Part shown: in pieces, positions 45,353 to 53,757 of the stretch
How positions within the stretch are numbered: the first letter of the stretch is position 1
Layout of the letters: the number at the start of each line of letters is the position of its first letter
NCBI RefSeq assembly: GCF_001427665.1
Contig: NZ_LMHC01000001.1
Location: 381,805 to 435,659, forward strand
From: Caulobacter sp. Root655
Lineage (GTDB): Bacteria > Pseudomonadota > Alphaproteobacteria > Caulobacterales > Caulobacteraceae
Direction: 5' to 3'
Length of the DNA stretch: 53,855 nucleotides
Translations under genes and position numbers: made by a program
Notes under the pieces: generated by a model
What the model saw: only the letters and a program-made list of their open reading frames with translations
What the model was told of the DNA's origin: nothing
Database searches by the model: none

Positions 45353-45757
45353 ATGCGCCGCCTGACCCTCGCCTTCTGCGCCTGCCTGAGCCTCGGCGTC
45401 ACCGCCGCCGCCGCCCAGATTCCGGCCGCGTCGCTGTCCGTCGGCGCCGGCCAGGCCACGCGCATCTCGCTCTCGGCGCCCGTGCGCGACATCGTGGTCG
45501 GCGACCCGACCGTGGCCGATGTCAGCCTCGTCAACGACCGCACCCTGATCGTCATGGGCAAGAAGGCCGGCGCGACCACGCTGCTGGCCTTCGACGCCGG
45601 CGGCCGGCCGCTGGCCGACCGCCAGATCGTCGTCTCCGACATCCCCGACCAGGCGGTGGTCGTGCAGCGCGGCGTGACCACCTCGGCCTATGCCTGCGGC
45701 GACCGCTGCTCCCAGTTGGGCGGCGCGACGCCCGCCGGCGCCGACCCCATTAAATAG
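45353..45757 (+). CDS. Stand-alone pilus-assembly N-terminal domain protein
   Basis: A 134-residue exported protein: signal peptide (about 1-21, ending AAAAQ) and one domain like the N-terminal domain of CpaC-type secretins. It is marked by 'SVGAGQATRISLSAPVRDIV', 'GDPTVADVSLVNDRTLIVMG' and 'KKAGATTLLAFDAGGRPLAD'. It has no secretin ring, so it may bind or modulate the CpaC channel. A short Cys-containing tail ('YACGDRCSQLGG') follows. ATG 45353 is chosen because GGAAAG is seven bases away, against one base for the ATG at 45347. It reads away from pilA toward the TadE-like genes. Confidence 0.82.
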   Translation: MRRLTLAFCACLSLGVTAAAAQIPAASLSVGAGQATRISLSAPVRDIVVGDPTVADVSLVNDRTLIVMGKKAGATTLLAFDAGGRPLADRQIVVSDIPDQAVVVQRGVTTSAYACGDRCSQLGGATPAGADPIK

Positions 45758-45867
45758 GTCTCGCGCCCACCCCCGAATGTTCAGGGGTCTAAACCTGTAA
45801 TTAGGAACGCGGCCGCTAGACTGCGTGGCCTCCTCCTCCATGAGGCGCTGACGCGGACCCCTCCGGC

Positions 45868-46446
45868 ATGGCCGATCAATCCCGACCGAACCGTTCGCCG
45901 GCCAGATCCGGCCTGATGCGCCGGTTCGCGCGCGCCCAGGAGGGCGCGACGGCGGTCGAGTTCGCCTTCGTCGCCATTCCGTTCTTCGGGCTGATCTTCG
46001 CGATCCTCGAGCTCGGCCTGGTGTTCCTGGTGTCGATCACGCTGGAGAACGCGTTGATAAACATCGACCGCCAGATCCGCACCGGCGAGTTCAAGAACAG
46101 CGCCGGCGCCAAGGAGGCGTTCAAGGCCGCCGTGTGCGCCCAGATGCCCGTGCCGAAAACCTCCTGCGACGCGGCGATCACCCTCGACGTGCGCGTCCTG
46201 CCCGCGTTCACCGGCTCCAATGACCTGAAGCGCCCCCCCGCCGGCGGCGCCTGCTGGAATCCGGGCGGCGCCAACTCGATCGTCCTGGTGCGCGGCTATT
46301 ACAAATGGCCAGTGATCACGCCCCTGCTGCAGGGCGCGGTCGCCAGCGCCGACGGCCATCGGGAGATCACGTTCGCCGCCGTGTTCCGCAACGAACCCTA
46401 CGACACCGAGCCCGTTCCCGAGGTCAAGTGCGCCGATGACACCTGA
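45868..46446 (+). CDS. TadE-like pseudopilin (first)
   Basis: A 192-residue minor-pilin-like protein. The class III leader ends 'RRFARAQEG', followed by 'ATAVEFAFVAIPFFGLIFAI' with Glu at +5, so CpaA should process it. The periplasmic part of about 140 residues has several cysteines ('VCAQMPVPKTSC', 'GGACWNPGG', 'KCADDT'). TadE-type proteins are needed for Tad pilus biogenesis. The ribosome-binding site at ATG 45868 is poor. It overlaps the next gene by 11 bases. Confidence 0.88.
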   Translation: MADQSRPNRSPARSGLMRRFARAQEGATAVEFAFVAIPFFGLIFAILELGLVFLVSITLENALINIDRQIRTGEFKNSAGAKEAFKAAVCAQMPVPKTSCDAAITLDVRVLPAFTGSNDLKRPPAGGACWNPGGANSIVLVRGYYKWPVITPLLQGAVASADGHREITFAAVFRNEPYDTEPVPEVKCADDT

Positions 46447-46990
46447 TTTTCGTCCACGCCGCGCCCTGGCGACCCTGTGGCGTGATCGTCGCGGCGTCTC
46501 GGCGGTGGAGTTCGCCCTGATCGCGCCCGTGCTGCTGCTGTTCTATTGCGGCATGGCGGAACTGACCGAGGCGATGATCGCCCAGCGCCGTCTCAGCCAC
46601 CTGGCCTCGTCGATCGGCGACGTGGTGGCGCGTTCCACCCAGTTGTCCGACGACCAGAGCGCCGACGTCTTCAAGGTGGGCGCGGTGCTGATGGCGCCGT
46701 TTCCCACCACGGACCTGCACATGTGCATCGTCAGCGTCGTCTCCGACGCCACGGGCAGGGACACCGTCGAATGGTCGGACAGCTCCAATGCGCCGGCCGA
46801 CTGCCCGGCCGCCGGCGCTGTGCTGGATATCCCCGTCAGCGTGCTTCCGGCCAGCCACAGCGTGATCATGAGCAAGGCCAGCTACGACTACGAGTCGCCG
46901 ATCAAGCTGGTGGCCCCCAAGGCCATCGCGTTCAAGCGCACCTTCTATCTGCGGCCGCGACTGTCGGACAAGGTGCTGCGGGTTCGCTGA
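46436..46990 (+). CDS. TadE-like pseudopilin (second)
   Basis: A 184-residue protein with leader 'LATLWRDRRG', cleavage motif 'VSAVEFALIAPVLLLFYCGM' (Glu at +5) and a periplasmic domain of about 135 residues carrying 'SSIGDVVARSTQLSDDQSAD', typical of the TadE/TadG-like minor components. It overlaps the previous gene by 11 bases, so translation is probably coupled. With the stand-alone N-domain protein it forms a plus-strand pilus group divergent from pilA-cpa. Confidence 0.88.
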   Translation: MTPDFRPRRALATLWRDRRGVSAVEFALIAPVLLLFYCGMAELTEAMIAQRRLSHLASSIGDVVARSTQLSDDQSADVFKVGAVLMAPFPTTDLHMCIVSVVSDATGRDTVEWSDSSNAPADCPAAGAVLDIPVSVLPASHSVIMSKASYDYESPIKLVAPKAIAFKRTFYLRPRLSDKVLRVR

Positions 46991-47008
46991 CGGCCCGGCG
47001 CGCCGGTT

Positions 47009-47180
47009 TCTAGAGCGCGTTTGCCTCAGGTGGAAGCGTCCCGCTCCCACTTCCGTCTTCCCGGCGAAGGCCGGGATCCAGATTCAGCCTGAGCGGCTCG
47101 TGGGTTTCACCTGGGCCCCGGCCTTCGCCGGGGAAACGGAGGAAAAGGGACGCGATTCAATGTGAGGCAAACGCCCTCTA
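47009..47180. repeat. Nested palindromic repeats
   Basis: Outer arms TAGAGCGCGTTTGCCTCA (47011-47028) and TGAGGCAAACGCCCTCTA (47163-47180) pair with one mismatch. Inside them GCGTCCC pairs with GGGACGC. Inside that, 'cttcccggcgaaggccggga' faces 'ccccggccttcgccggggaa', a unit of the CCCGGCGAA repeat family. The right outer arm includes the stop codon of the pabC-like gene. Confidence 0.85.
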
Positions 47181-47942
47181 CAACCCGGCCCGCAGGCGCT
47201 CGACCAGGTCATGCGGCGCGAAGGCGCGGCCTTCGAAACGGGCGACGGGCCGCACACCGATCAGGCTGTTGGTCAGGAACGCCGCCTGAGCCCCTTCCAG
47301 GGCTTGCGCGTCCGCCGCGACCACCCCGGTTTCGACGCCCAGGGCGGCGGCCTTGGCCAGCACCCGCGCCCGGACGATCCCGTTCAGCACGCCGCAACTG
47401 AGGGCGGGGGTGAACAGTTTGTCGCCGGCGATCCAGAACAGGTTGGCCGCCGAGGCGCAGGCCAGTTCGCCCCGGTTGTTGAGCATCACCGCCTCGTCGG
47501 CGCCGGCCGCCAGCGCCTCTGCCCGGGCCAGCACGTTGTCCAGATAAGACAGGGTCTTGAGCCGCGCGGCGGGCGAGCCCTCGTTGCGGCGGGTCTTGGC
47601 CAGCACCAGGTCGGCCGGCGTGGAGATCGGCGCGGCAGGCGCGGCGCGGGCCATCATCCGGACCGCCGGGGCGGCGGGACGCTCCAGCCCCCGGCCGCCG
47701 GAGCCGGCCGTCAGGGTCAGCCGCACCGCCGCGCGGCCGGACTCCAGTCCCACCTCGCCCGGCGCGGCCCGGCACAGGCGCGCGGCCTCGTCCAGGTCGG
47801 GGGTCGGCAGGCCCAGGGTCTTGCAGCCGGCCGCCAGCCGGGCCAGGTGCGCGTCCAGGCACTCGATCTGGCCGTCGACCCACAGCAGGGTCTCGAACAG
47901 TCCGTCGCCCAGCAGCAAGCCACGGTCGTCCAGAGGAATCAT
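47178..47942 (-). CDS. pabC: Class IV aminotransferase, probable 4-amino-4-deoxychorismate lyase
   Basis: A 254-residue PLP enzyme of fold type IV, probably splitting aminodeoxychorismate to p-aminobenzoate and pyruvate for folate. Marks are 'DRGLLLGDGLFETLLWVDGQ' near the start and the PLP lysine Lys129 in 'RLKTLSYLDNVLARAEAL'. In the strand 'GELACASAANLFWI' the Glu that normally contacts the PLP ring nitrogen is replaced by Cys162. The start overlaps the pabB stop (ATGA), which supports the PabC role over a branched-chain or D-amino-acid transaminase. Confidence 0.85.
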   Translation of the reverse strand: MIPLDDRGLLLGDGLFETLLWVDGQIECLDAHLARLAAGCKTLGLPTPDLDEAARLCRAAPGEVGLESGRAAVRLTLTAGSGGRGLERPAAPAVRMMARAAPAAPISTPADLVLAKTRRNEGSPAARLKTLSYLDNVLARAEALAAGADEAVMLNNRGELACASAANLFWIAGDKLFTPALSCGVLNGIVRARVLAKAAALGVETGVVAADAQALEGAQAAFLTNSLIGVRPVARFEGRAFAPHDLVERLRAGL

Positions 47943-49321
47943 CGATGGAACTCCTCGAGCAGGGCGCGGCGCAGGGCGGCGAACTTGGCCTCGGTCTCCA
48001 GGCGCTCGGCGTGGGGATCGCTGTCGGCGACGATGCCGGCTCCGGCCCGGGCTTCCAGCCGCCAGCTCGCCCCGTCTTGGAGTGAGGAGTCCTGTTCCAG
48101 GCCGACCGTGCGGATCAGCACGCTGGACTCGAACGCCCCGTCGACCCCGGCCCAGAACAGCGAGCCGCAATAGGGCCCGCGCGCGGTTTCCAGCTCGGCG
48201 ATGACCTTCATGGCCTGGACCTTGGGCGCGCCGGTGATCGAGCCGGGCGGGAAGGCGGCGCGCAGCAGGTCGGCGGCGGTCAGGCCCGGCGCCAGCTTGG
48301 CCGTCACCGTCGAGACCAGGTGGTGGACGTTGGCGAAGGTCTCGACCTTGAACAGTTCGGGCGCGGCGACACTGCCGGGCGGGCTGACCCGGGCCAGGTC
48401 GTTGCGCATCAGGTCGACGATCATCAGGTTCTCGGCCCGGTCCTTGGCGCTGGCCGACAGCTCGGCGATCATCACCGCGTCCTCGGCCCGGTCGGCGCCG
48501 CGCGGCCGCGTGCCCTTGATCGGCCGGGTCTCGATCAGGAGGTCGCTGTTCCCGTCCTTGGCGGTCACCTTCAGGAACCGCTCGGGCGAGTTGGAGACCA
48601 GGGCCCGGCCCGGCAGTCGCAGATAGGCCGAGAACGGGGCCGGGCTGTCGGCGCGCAGGCGGGCGAACAGGTCGAACGGGTGAGCCCCCGCCGCCAGCCG
48701 CCCCGTCCAGGCGCGGGCGATGTTGGCCTGGAAGATCTCGCCGCCGACGATGCGCTCGACCACCTGGGCCACGGCCGCCTCGTAGGCGTCGCCGTCGCTG
48801 GCCTCGAGCGCGTCGCACAGCGGGCCTTCACGACCTTCTTCCAGGGGAGCGTCCTGGCCCGGCGCGTCCAGCCAGGTCAGCGCCGCCTCGGCCCGGGCCT
48901 GGGCGAAGCTGCGCGAGCCGCCGCGCCCGATCGCCAGCACCCGGCGCTGCAGGTGGTCGAAGGCCAGCAGGGCCGGATAGCGGGCGCAGGCCAGGTCCGG
49001 CCAGCCGGTGCGGGCCAGGCCGAGATGTTCCACCCGGTCGCCCAACTCGTAGCTGGCCAGGCCGACGACGCCGCCCTGGAACGGCGGGCCGTCCGGATCG
49101 ACCGTCCGGGTCCCGCCGATCAGCCCGGCCAGGGCCTCGAACGGGTCGCGCGGGTCGTCGTCGGCCAGCACCAGCGTCGCGTCGGGGTCGCGCAGCAGGT
49201 AGGACCACCGCCCGGCCTGGCCGCCGGAGACCAGGGCGCAGGCGAAGGGCTCGTCCCGCCACGGGGCCGCGGCCCAGACCGGGTCGCGCCAGGGGGCGCT
49301 GATGAGGACGACGTGGCGCAT
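47939..49321 (-). CDS. pabB: Aminodeoxychorismate synthase component I
   Basis: A 460-residue chorismate-using enzyme. The TrpE/PabB catalytic core shows 'GGEIFQANIARAWTGRL', 'ALVSNSPERFLKVTAKDG', 'ETRPIKGTRPRG', 'MIVDLMRNDLARV' and 'PPGSITGAPKVQAMKVIAEL'. It adds ammonia, from a glutaminase partner not in this window, to chorismate. I chose ATG 49321; an in-frame GTG at 49390, overlapping the MFS gene by 17 bases, is possible. Pairing with the pabC-like gene separates it from trpE and related synthases. Confidence 0.92.
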   Translation of the reverse strand: MRHVVLISAPWRDPVWAAAPWRDEPFACALVSGGQAGRWSYLLRDPDATLVLADDDPRDPFEALAGLIGGTRTVDPDGPPFQGGVVGLASYELGDRVEHLGLARTGWPDLACARYPALLAFDHLQRRVLAIGRGGSRSFAQARAEAALTWLDAPGQDAPLEEGREGPLCDALEASDGDAYEAAVAQVVERIVGGEIFQANIARAWTGRLAAGAHPFDLFARLRADSPAPFSAYLRLPGRALVSNSPERFLKVTAKDGNSDLLIETRPIKGTRPRGADRAEDAVMIAELSASAKDRAENLMIVDLMRNDLARVSPPGSVAAPELFKVETFANVHHLVSTVTAKLAPGLTAADLLRAAFPPGSITGAPKVQAMKVIAELETARGPYCGSLFWAGVDGAFESSVLIRTVGLEQDSSLQDGASWRLEARAGAGIVADSDPHAERLETEAKFAALRRALLEEFHR

Positions 49322-49373
49322 CGGCGGGTGATACCGCCGCCCGTCCTCCAACGCCACGACTTCAAGCGACGCC

Positions 49374-50828
49374 TTACGTCTCGCGCTCACCGCCCTTGAC
49401 CAGGAACAGCCCCAGGAAACCCAGCAGCAGCAGGCCGGCGATCGGCAGGAAGCCGCCGATCTGGCTCTTGAAGATCGCCGTGGCCAGGGCGACCAGCAGC
49501 GAGCCCAGCCAGACCGTGGCGGTGCCCGACAGGGCGTAGAGCCCGAAGAACGCCGCCGTTTTCTCGGGCGGGGCCAGGCGGATCAGCAGGGTGCGGCTGG
49601 AGGCGTACTGGGCGGTGACGAACACCGCGATCAGCAGGCCCAGGCCCAGATAGATCAGCTCCGGCGCGGTGCGGAACAGCGGGCCGTTCCAGATCGGCGC
49701 GTGAGCGGCCGGGTCGTAACTCCAGAAATACAGGATCTTGTCGCGTCCCATGCCCAGGGTGGCGATCAGCACCAGCAGCGAGCCGGCGATCTCCAGTTGC
49801 ACGGCCTTGCGGGGCCCCAGCGTGCGGTCGAACCACGGGGCGATCAGGCCGCCGAACACCCCGAAGATGCTCAGCGAAATGCCGTAGGCCAGCATCTCCA
49901 GCGCGCCCCAGCCCATCAGCCCCGCCGCCAGCAGCCCGCCGAACACCAGCAACGCCGTCATGCCGTCATTGTAGAGCATGCGCGCGGCCAGGTAGGTGGC
50001 GACGTCCCGGTGGCCGCGCAGGTTGGCGAAGATGTCGCGCAGCATGGCGATCCCGGCCCGCATGCTGGCCATCCAGCTGCGGCCGGTGCGGGCCGCGTCG
50101 GGGGTCCACAGGAAGAACGGGATGGCGCCCACCAGCATGACCGCCGCCGCCAGGGGGCCGGAAATGCGGCTGGGCTCGTTCTTGCTGGCGTCCAGCCCGA
50201 ACAGCGGCGCGTGCGGCACGCCCGGCCAGTCCACCTGGCCCGGCAGCACCATGCCCCACAGCATGAACACCAGCAGGGCCACCGACAGGCCGTTGGCCAG
50301 GGCGTAACCCAGGCCGGAAATCAGGGCGGCGCGGCCGGGCACGGCGCCGGCTGCCCGACCCAGCAGCGAATTGCTCAGCACGTCGCCCCAGTTATAGACC
50401 AGGCCCAGCACGATCAGCAGGGCGCTGACCGCCACCAGCGGCAGGCCGTCGGCCGGCATCGCCCACCACAGGCCCAGCAGCGCCGGGACCATCACGCCCA
50501 GCACGATGCCCAGCATCGGCTTGCGCGGACCGTACTGCTCGATCATCGCCCCCAGCAGCGGCGCGGTCAGGGCGGTCAGCAGGCCGTAGGTGGTGGAGAT
50601 GTTGGCGATCAGGGCCTGGCCCTTGACGGGATCGCCGACCAGCACCCGCGAGAAGTAGGGCGAGAAGATGTAGATGGTGATCAGGATCACATAGGGGTCG
50701 CGCGCCCCCTGCTGGAGGATCCAGGCCAGCGCGCCGCGGGGCAGGCTGGACTTCAGCGGCGCGATCGGTTCGCCCTCCGCCCCTCGTTCGCCTTGGGGGA
50801 CCGCCGCGGCGGCCGAGAACTCACTCAT
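49374..50828 (-). CDS. UMF1/Atg22-like MFS transporter
   Basis: A 484-residue major facilitator protein with about 12 membrane segments. The pattern resembles the UMF1/Atg22 group: 'WILQQGARDPYVILITIYIF', 'GLLTALTAPLLGAMIEQYGP', 'YNWGDVLSNSLLGRAAGA' and 'LAARMLYNDGMTALLVFGGL'. Related proteins export amino acids or are uncharacterised; the substrate is unknown. ATG 50828 is preferred to a GTG three codons upstream. It precedes pabB on the same strand with 52 bases (or an overlap) between them, so co-transcription is possible but says little about function. Confidence 0.83.
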   Translation of the reverse strand: MSEFSAAAAVPQGERGAEGEPIAPLKSSLPRGALAWILQQGARDPYVILITIYIFSPYFSRVLVGDPVKGQALIANISTTYGLLTALTAPLLGAMIEQYGPRKPMLGIVLGVMVPALLGLWWAMPADGLPLVAVSALLIVLGLVYNWGDVLSNSLLGRAAGAVPGRAALISGLGYALANGLSVALLVFMLWGMVLPGQVDWPGVPHAPLFGLDASKNEPSRISGPLAAAVMLVGAIPFFLWTPDAARTGRSWMASMRAGIAMLRDIFANLRGHRDVATYLAARMLYNDGMTALLVFGGLLAAGLMGWGALEMLAYGISLSIFGVFGGLIAPWFDRTLGPRKAVQLEIAGSLLVLIATLGMGRDKILYFWSYDPAAHAPIWNGPLFRTAPELIYLGLGLLIAVFVTAQYASSRTLLIRLAPPEKTAAFFGLYALSGTATVWLGSLLVALATAIFKSQIGGFLPIAGLLLLGFLGLFLVKGGERET

Positions 50829-50950
50829 ACGTTTCACACCCTGGTCGAAGGGGCCGCCGTCTGACGCGGTGACTTGAGGTCAGCGTGGCGTTGAAACGGG
50901 CGTTTGTCACGGGGCAAAGCAATGGTGGCGCTTATCCTACCACTCCCTTT

Positions 50951-51079
50951 TCAACCGTCATTCCGGGCCTTGTGCCCGGAACCCCTGGTTCAGCCGACGG
51001 TGAAGCGCCTTGGCGCGCCACACCTCCGCCCTCGCGGCGGAGAGAGATCCCGGGCACAAGGCCCGGGATGACGGTTGAA
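50951..51079. repeat. Palindromic repeat, TCAACCGTCATTCCGGGCC type
   Basis: TCAACCGTCATTCCGGGCCT at the left is answered by an inverted copy ending GGGATGACGGTTGA. Between them are 'ccttgtgcccgga' and its partner. It lies between the phosphatase-like gene and the MFS gene. Confidence 0.87.
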
Positions 51080-51114
51080 TATGGAAATGAACGGAAGAAG
51101 GACCTAGCGCAGGA

Positions 51115-51888
51115 TCAAGCCAGGATATGCGCCCGCACCGCCTCGCGCCCCGCCGCGTCCAGACCCACCGCCCGCTCCAGATAGCCGTCGACCGAACCGT
51201 ACTGGCCCTTCATCTCCGCGATCGCCGTGGCCAGGTAATCGGCCTCGACGCCCATCGCCGTGCGCATCGCCGCGTCCGACGGGCGGCGGCCGGTGGCGGT
51301 CTCGATGATGGCCGCGAACTTCGGGCCCCGACGGGCGAAGCGCTCTTCGTTGTTGGTCAGCAGGTAGTCGTCGATGACGTCGTCGTCGGAGACCCCGGCC
51401 ACGTGATGGGTCAGGGCGGCCAGCAGGCCGGTGCGGTCCTTGCCCGCCGCGCAGTGGATCAGCACCGGGCCGCGCGCTTGCGCCACCGCCTGGAAGTAGC
51501 GGCGGAACAGGTCCAGGTGGCGGTCCTTGAACGGAGCCCGGCGGTAGTACTCGACCAGGTAGTCGTGGATCGAGGCGACCGAGAGGTCCGAGCCGCGCAG
51601 GAAGGTGTGCCAGGGATCCTCGCCGGTCACGCCCATGTCGTTGTCGATGACCTGCGCGGCGAAGCCTTCCCAGCGGCGCGACGGGTCGCGCTCGCGCTCG
51701 TTGGGCCGGCGCAGGTCGACGATGGTGACGATGCCCAGCGCGGCCATCGCCGCCAGGTCCTGGTCCGTGGCCTCGGCCTGGTGGGCGGCGCGGAACAGCA
51801 CGCCCTTCTTCAGTCGGCCTTGGCCGGCGGCGTAGTCGCCGAAATCGCGGAAGTTCTCGACGCCTTGCAGCGGGATGTGACGGGTCAT
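51115..51888 (-). CDS. Tyrosine-protein phosphatase-like protein
   Basis: A 257-residue protein of the Y_phosphatase3 (PtpB/LipA-like) family. It opens with the family sequence 'GVENFRDFGDYAAGQGRLKK' and 'LFRAAHQAEATDQDL'. The active-site loop is HCAAGKDRTG, with nucleophile Cys146 and Arg152. Enzymes of this family dephosphorylate phosphotyrosine and sometimes phosphoinositides. There is no signal peptide. It lies alone between two palindromic repeats, so no partner kinase is suggested by context. Confidence 0.9.
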   Translation of the reverse strand: MTRHIPLQGVENFRDFGDYAAGQGRLKKGVLFRAAHQAEATDQDLAAMAALGIVTIVDLRRPNERERDPSRRWEGFAAQVIDNDMGVTGEDPWHTFLRGSDLSVASIHDYLVEYYRRAPFKDRHLDLFRRYFQAVAQARGPVLIHCAAGKDRTGLLAALTHHVAGVSDDDVIDDYLLTNNEERFARRGPKFAAIIETATGRRPSDAAMRTAMGVEADYLATAIAEMKGQYGSVDGYLERAVGLDAAGREAVRAHILA

Positions 51889-51966
51889 GGCGGCTTGTTA
51901 GCGCCGTGCCGTGACGAAAGCGAGACGCTGGCGACGGAGATCGTGGGTTTCTGGAGGCTCAATAGA

Positions 51967-52102
51967 AGCCCTCCCCCTGTGGGGGAGGCGATCGCGCAGC
52001 GATCGGTGGGGGGAGGAATAGGCCGGTAGTCGAACCAACCTCCGCCCGCCCAAACTCCCCCCTCCGTCGGCTGCGCCGACACCTCCCCCAGAGGGGGAGG
52101 AT
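51967..52102. repeat. Dispersed palindromic repeat, CTCCCCC...GGGGGAG family
   Basis: 'ccctccccctgtgggggagg' faces an inverted unit ending CAGAGGGGGAGGAT, with cores 'gatcgcgcagcgatc' and 'gtcggctgcgccgac'. It lies between amn and the phosphatase-like gene. Confidence 0.85.
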
Positions 52103-52116
52103 CTAATCTCAGCCCA

Positions 52117-53571
52117 TCACCTAAACGGCGGCTCGTCGAACGCCCGCAGCTTGCGCGAGTGCAGGTTGGCGCCTTCCTCCAGCAGCAGCTTGCAGGTCAG
52201 GATCCCGATCTGCAGGTGCTGGCTGATCGCCCGCTCGTAGAAGGCGTTGGCCTGGCCGGGCAGCTTGATCTCGCCGTGCAGCGGCTTGTCCGACACGCAC
52301 AGCAGCGTCCCGTAGGGCACCCGGAAGCGATAGCCCTGGGCGGCGATGGTCGCCGACTCCATGTCGATGGCCACGGCCCGGCTCTGGTTGAAGCGCAGGG
52401 CCGAGAGGCTGTGGCGCAGTTCCCAGTTGCGGTCGTCGGTGGTGACCACCGTGCCGGTGCGCAGGCGCTTCTTCAGCTGCGGGCCGCTGTCGCCGCTGAT
52501 CGCCTTGGCGGCGTCGTAGAGGGCGCGCTGCACCTCGGCGATCGACGGCACCGGGATCTCGGGCGGCAGCACGGCGTCCAGCACGTGGTCGTCGCGCAGA
52601 TAGGCGTGGGCCAGCACGTAGTCGCCGATGGTCTGGGTGTCGCGCAGGCCGCCGCAGTGGCCGATCATCAGCCAGGCCTGGGGCCGCAGCACGGCCAGGT
52701 GGTCGCAGATGGTCTTGGCGTTGGACGGGCCGACGCCGATATTGACCAGGGTGATCCCCGTGCCGCCGGGGGTCATCAGGTGGTAGGCCGGCATCTGGTG
52801 CTTGCGCCAGGTCGATTCCGCCACCGCCAGTTCGGGATTGGCGGTGGCGGCGGTGATCATCAGCCCGCCCGAGCATGACAGGCCCTCGTAGGGGCTGCCT
52901 TCCTGGCCCAGCTGCTCGATGCCCCAGCGTACGAACTCGTCGACATAGCGGTGGTAGTTGGTGAACAGGATGAACTGCTGGACGTGCTCGGCCGGGGCGC
53001 CGGTGTAGTGCTTCAGCCGGGCCAGCGAGAAGTCGGTGCGCAGGCCGTCGAACAGGGCCAGCGGCCGGGTCTCGTCCATCGCCGGGTTCCAGACGCCGTC
53101 GGCGATCTCGTCGCCGATGAAGGCCAGGTCGGTGGTCGGGAAGAAGCGGGCGATGTCCTCGCTGCGCACGTCGGCCTGGTTCAGATCGATGGTGGCGTCC
53201 AGCACGTAGGGGTAGGGGATCTCCTGCTCGGAGCGGTCGATCTCGATCTCGACGTCGAAATCCTGCAGCAGCAGGGTCAGCTGCTCGACCAGATAGTCCC
53301 GAAACTGGGCCGGCTTGGTGACCGTGGTGGCGTAGACGCCGGGCCGGCTGACCCGGGCGTAGGCGCGCGCCAGCTTGGGCGGCAGGGCCTCGGGGTCGTA
53401 GATCAGGCGAAGTTCGGGATAGGCGAACGTCCCGTCGAACCGCGATTGCGGGTCGGGGCGGGTTCCGGTTTCGAGATAGGCGCGAAGCGCGGTCCGCAGG
53501 GCGTCGACGGCGCGTTCGTATTCCTGGTTCAGCCGTTCGACGACGGCGATTGCTTTTTCTTGGTTTGACAT
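52117..53571 (-). CDS. amn: AMP nucleosidase
   Basis: A 484-residue enzyme that splits AMP into adenine and ribose 5-phosphate, adjusting purine pools. The N-terminal domain (about 1-170) shows 'SRPGVYATTVTKPAQFRDYL' and 'IPYPYVLDATIDLNQADV'. The C-terminal phosphorylase-like domain shows 'TPGGTGITLVNIGVGPSNAK', 'IGHCGGLRDTQTIGDYVLAH' and 'RAVAIDMESATIAAQGYRFR'. Full family length. It stands alone, with 186 non-coding bases between it and the divergent symporter gene. Confidence 0.94.
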   Translation of the reverse strand: MSNQEKAIAVVERLNQEYERAVDALRTALRAYLETGTRPDPQSRFDGTFAYPELRLIYDPEALPPKLARAYARVSRPGVYATTVTKPAQFRDYLVEQLTLLLQDFDVEIEIDRSEQEIPYPYVLDATIDLNQADVRSEDIARFFPTTDLAFIGDEIADGVWNPAMDETRPLALFDGLRTDFSLARLKHYTGAPAEHVQQFILFTNYHRYVDEFVRWGIEQLGQEGSPYEGLSCSGGLMITAATANPELAVAESTWRKHQMPAYHLMTPGGTGITLVNIGVGPSNAKTICDHLAVLRPQAWLMIGHCGGLRDTQTIGDYVLAHAYLRDDHVLDAVLPPEIPVPSIAEVQRALYDAAKAISGDSGPQLKKRLRTGTVVTTDDRNWELRHSLSALRFNQSRAVAIDMESATIAAQGYRFRVPYGTLLCVSDKPLHGEIKLPGQANAFYERAISQHLQIGILTCKLLLEEGANLHSRKLRAFDEPPFR

Positions 53572-53757
53572 GGCGTCCTATATCAACGTTCCGGGGCGTT
53601 TTCCAGGCCAAGCGTCCAGACGACGCGCGCGGGCATGGACGAAGGCGTTTTCGTCGGCCACAAGGGTCGCAATCACCTGAGCGACGGGCGGGCGCGAAAA
53701 CGCATGCCCCGTCGCCACGACTGGACGTTCGAGCGTGCGCGCTCGGCGGGGGAGCCT

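Noticed and set aside
49322..49390. GTG start for pabB at 49390
   Set aside because: It would add 23 residues without clear conservation and overlap the MFS gene by 17 bases. The ATG at 49321 fits better, but the choice is not certain.
53635..53757. Upstream in-frame extension of the symporter gene
   Set aside because: The 41 extra residues are Arg-rich without signal features; the ATG at 53758 has a GGGGGAG site and places the first helix where the family has it.
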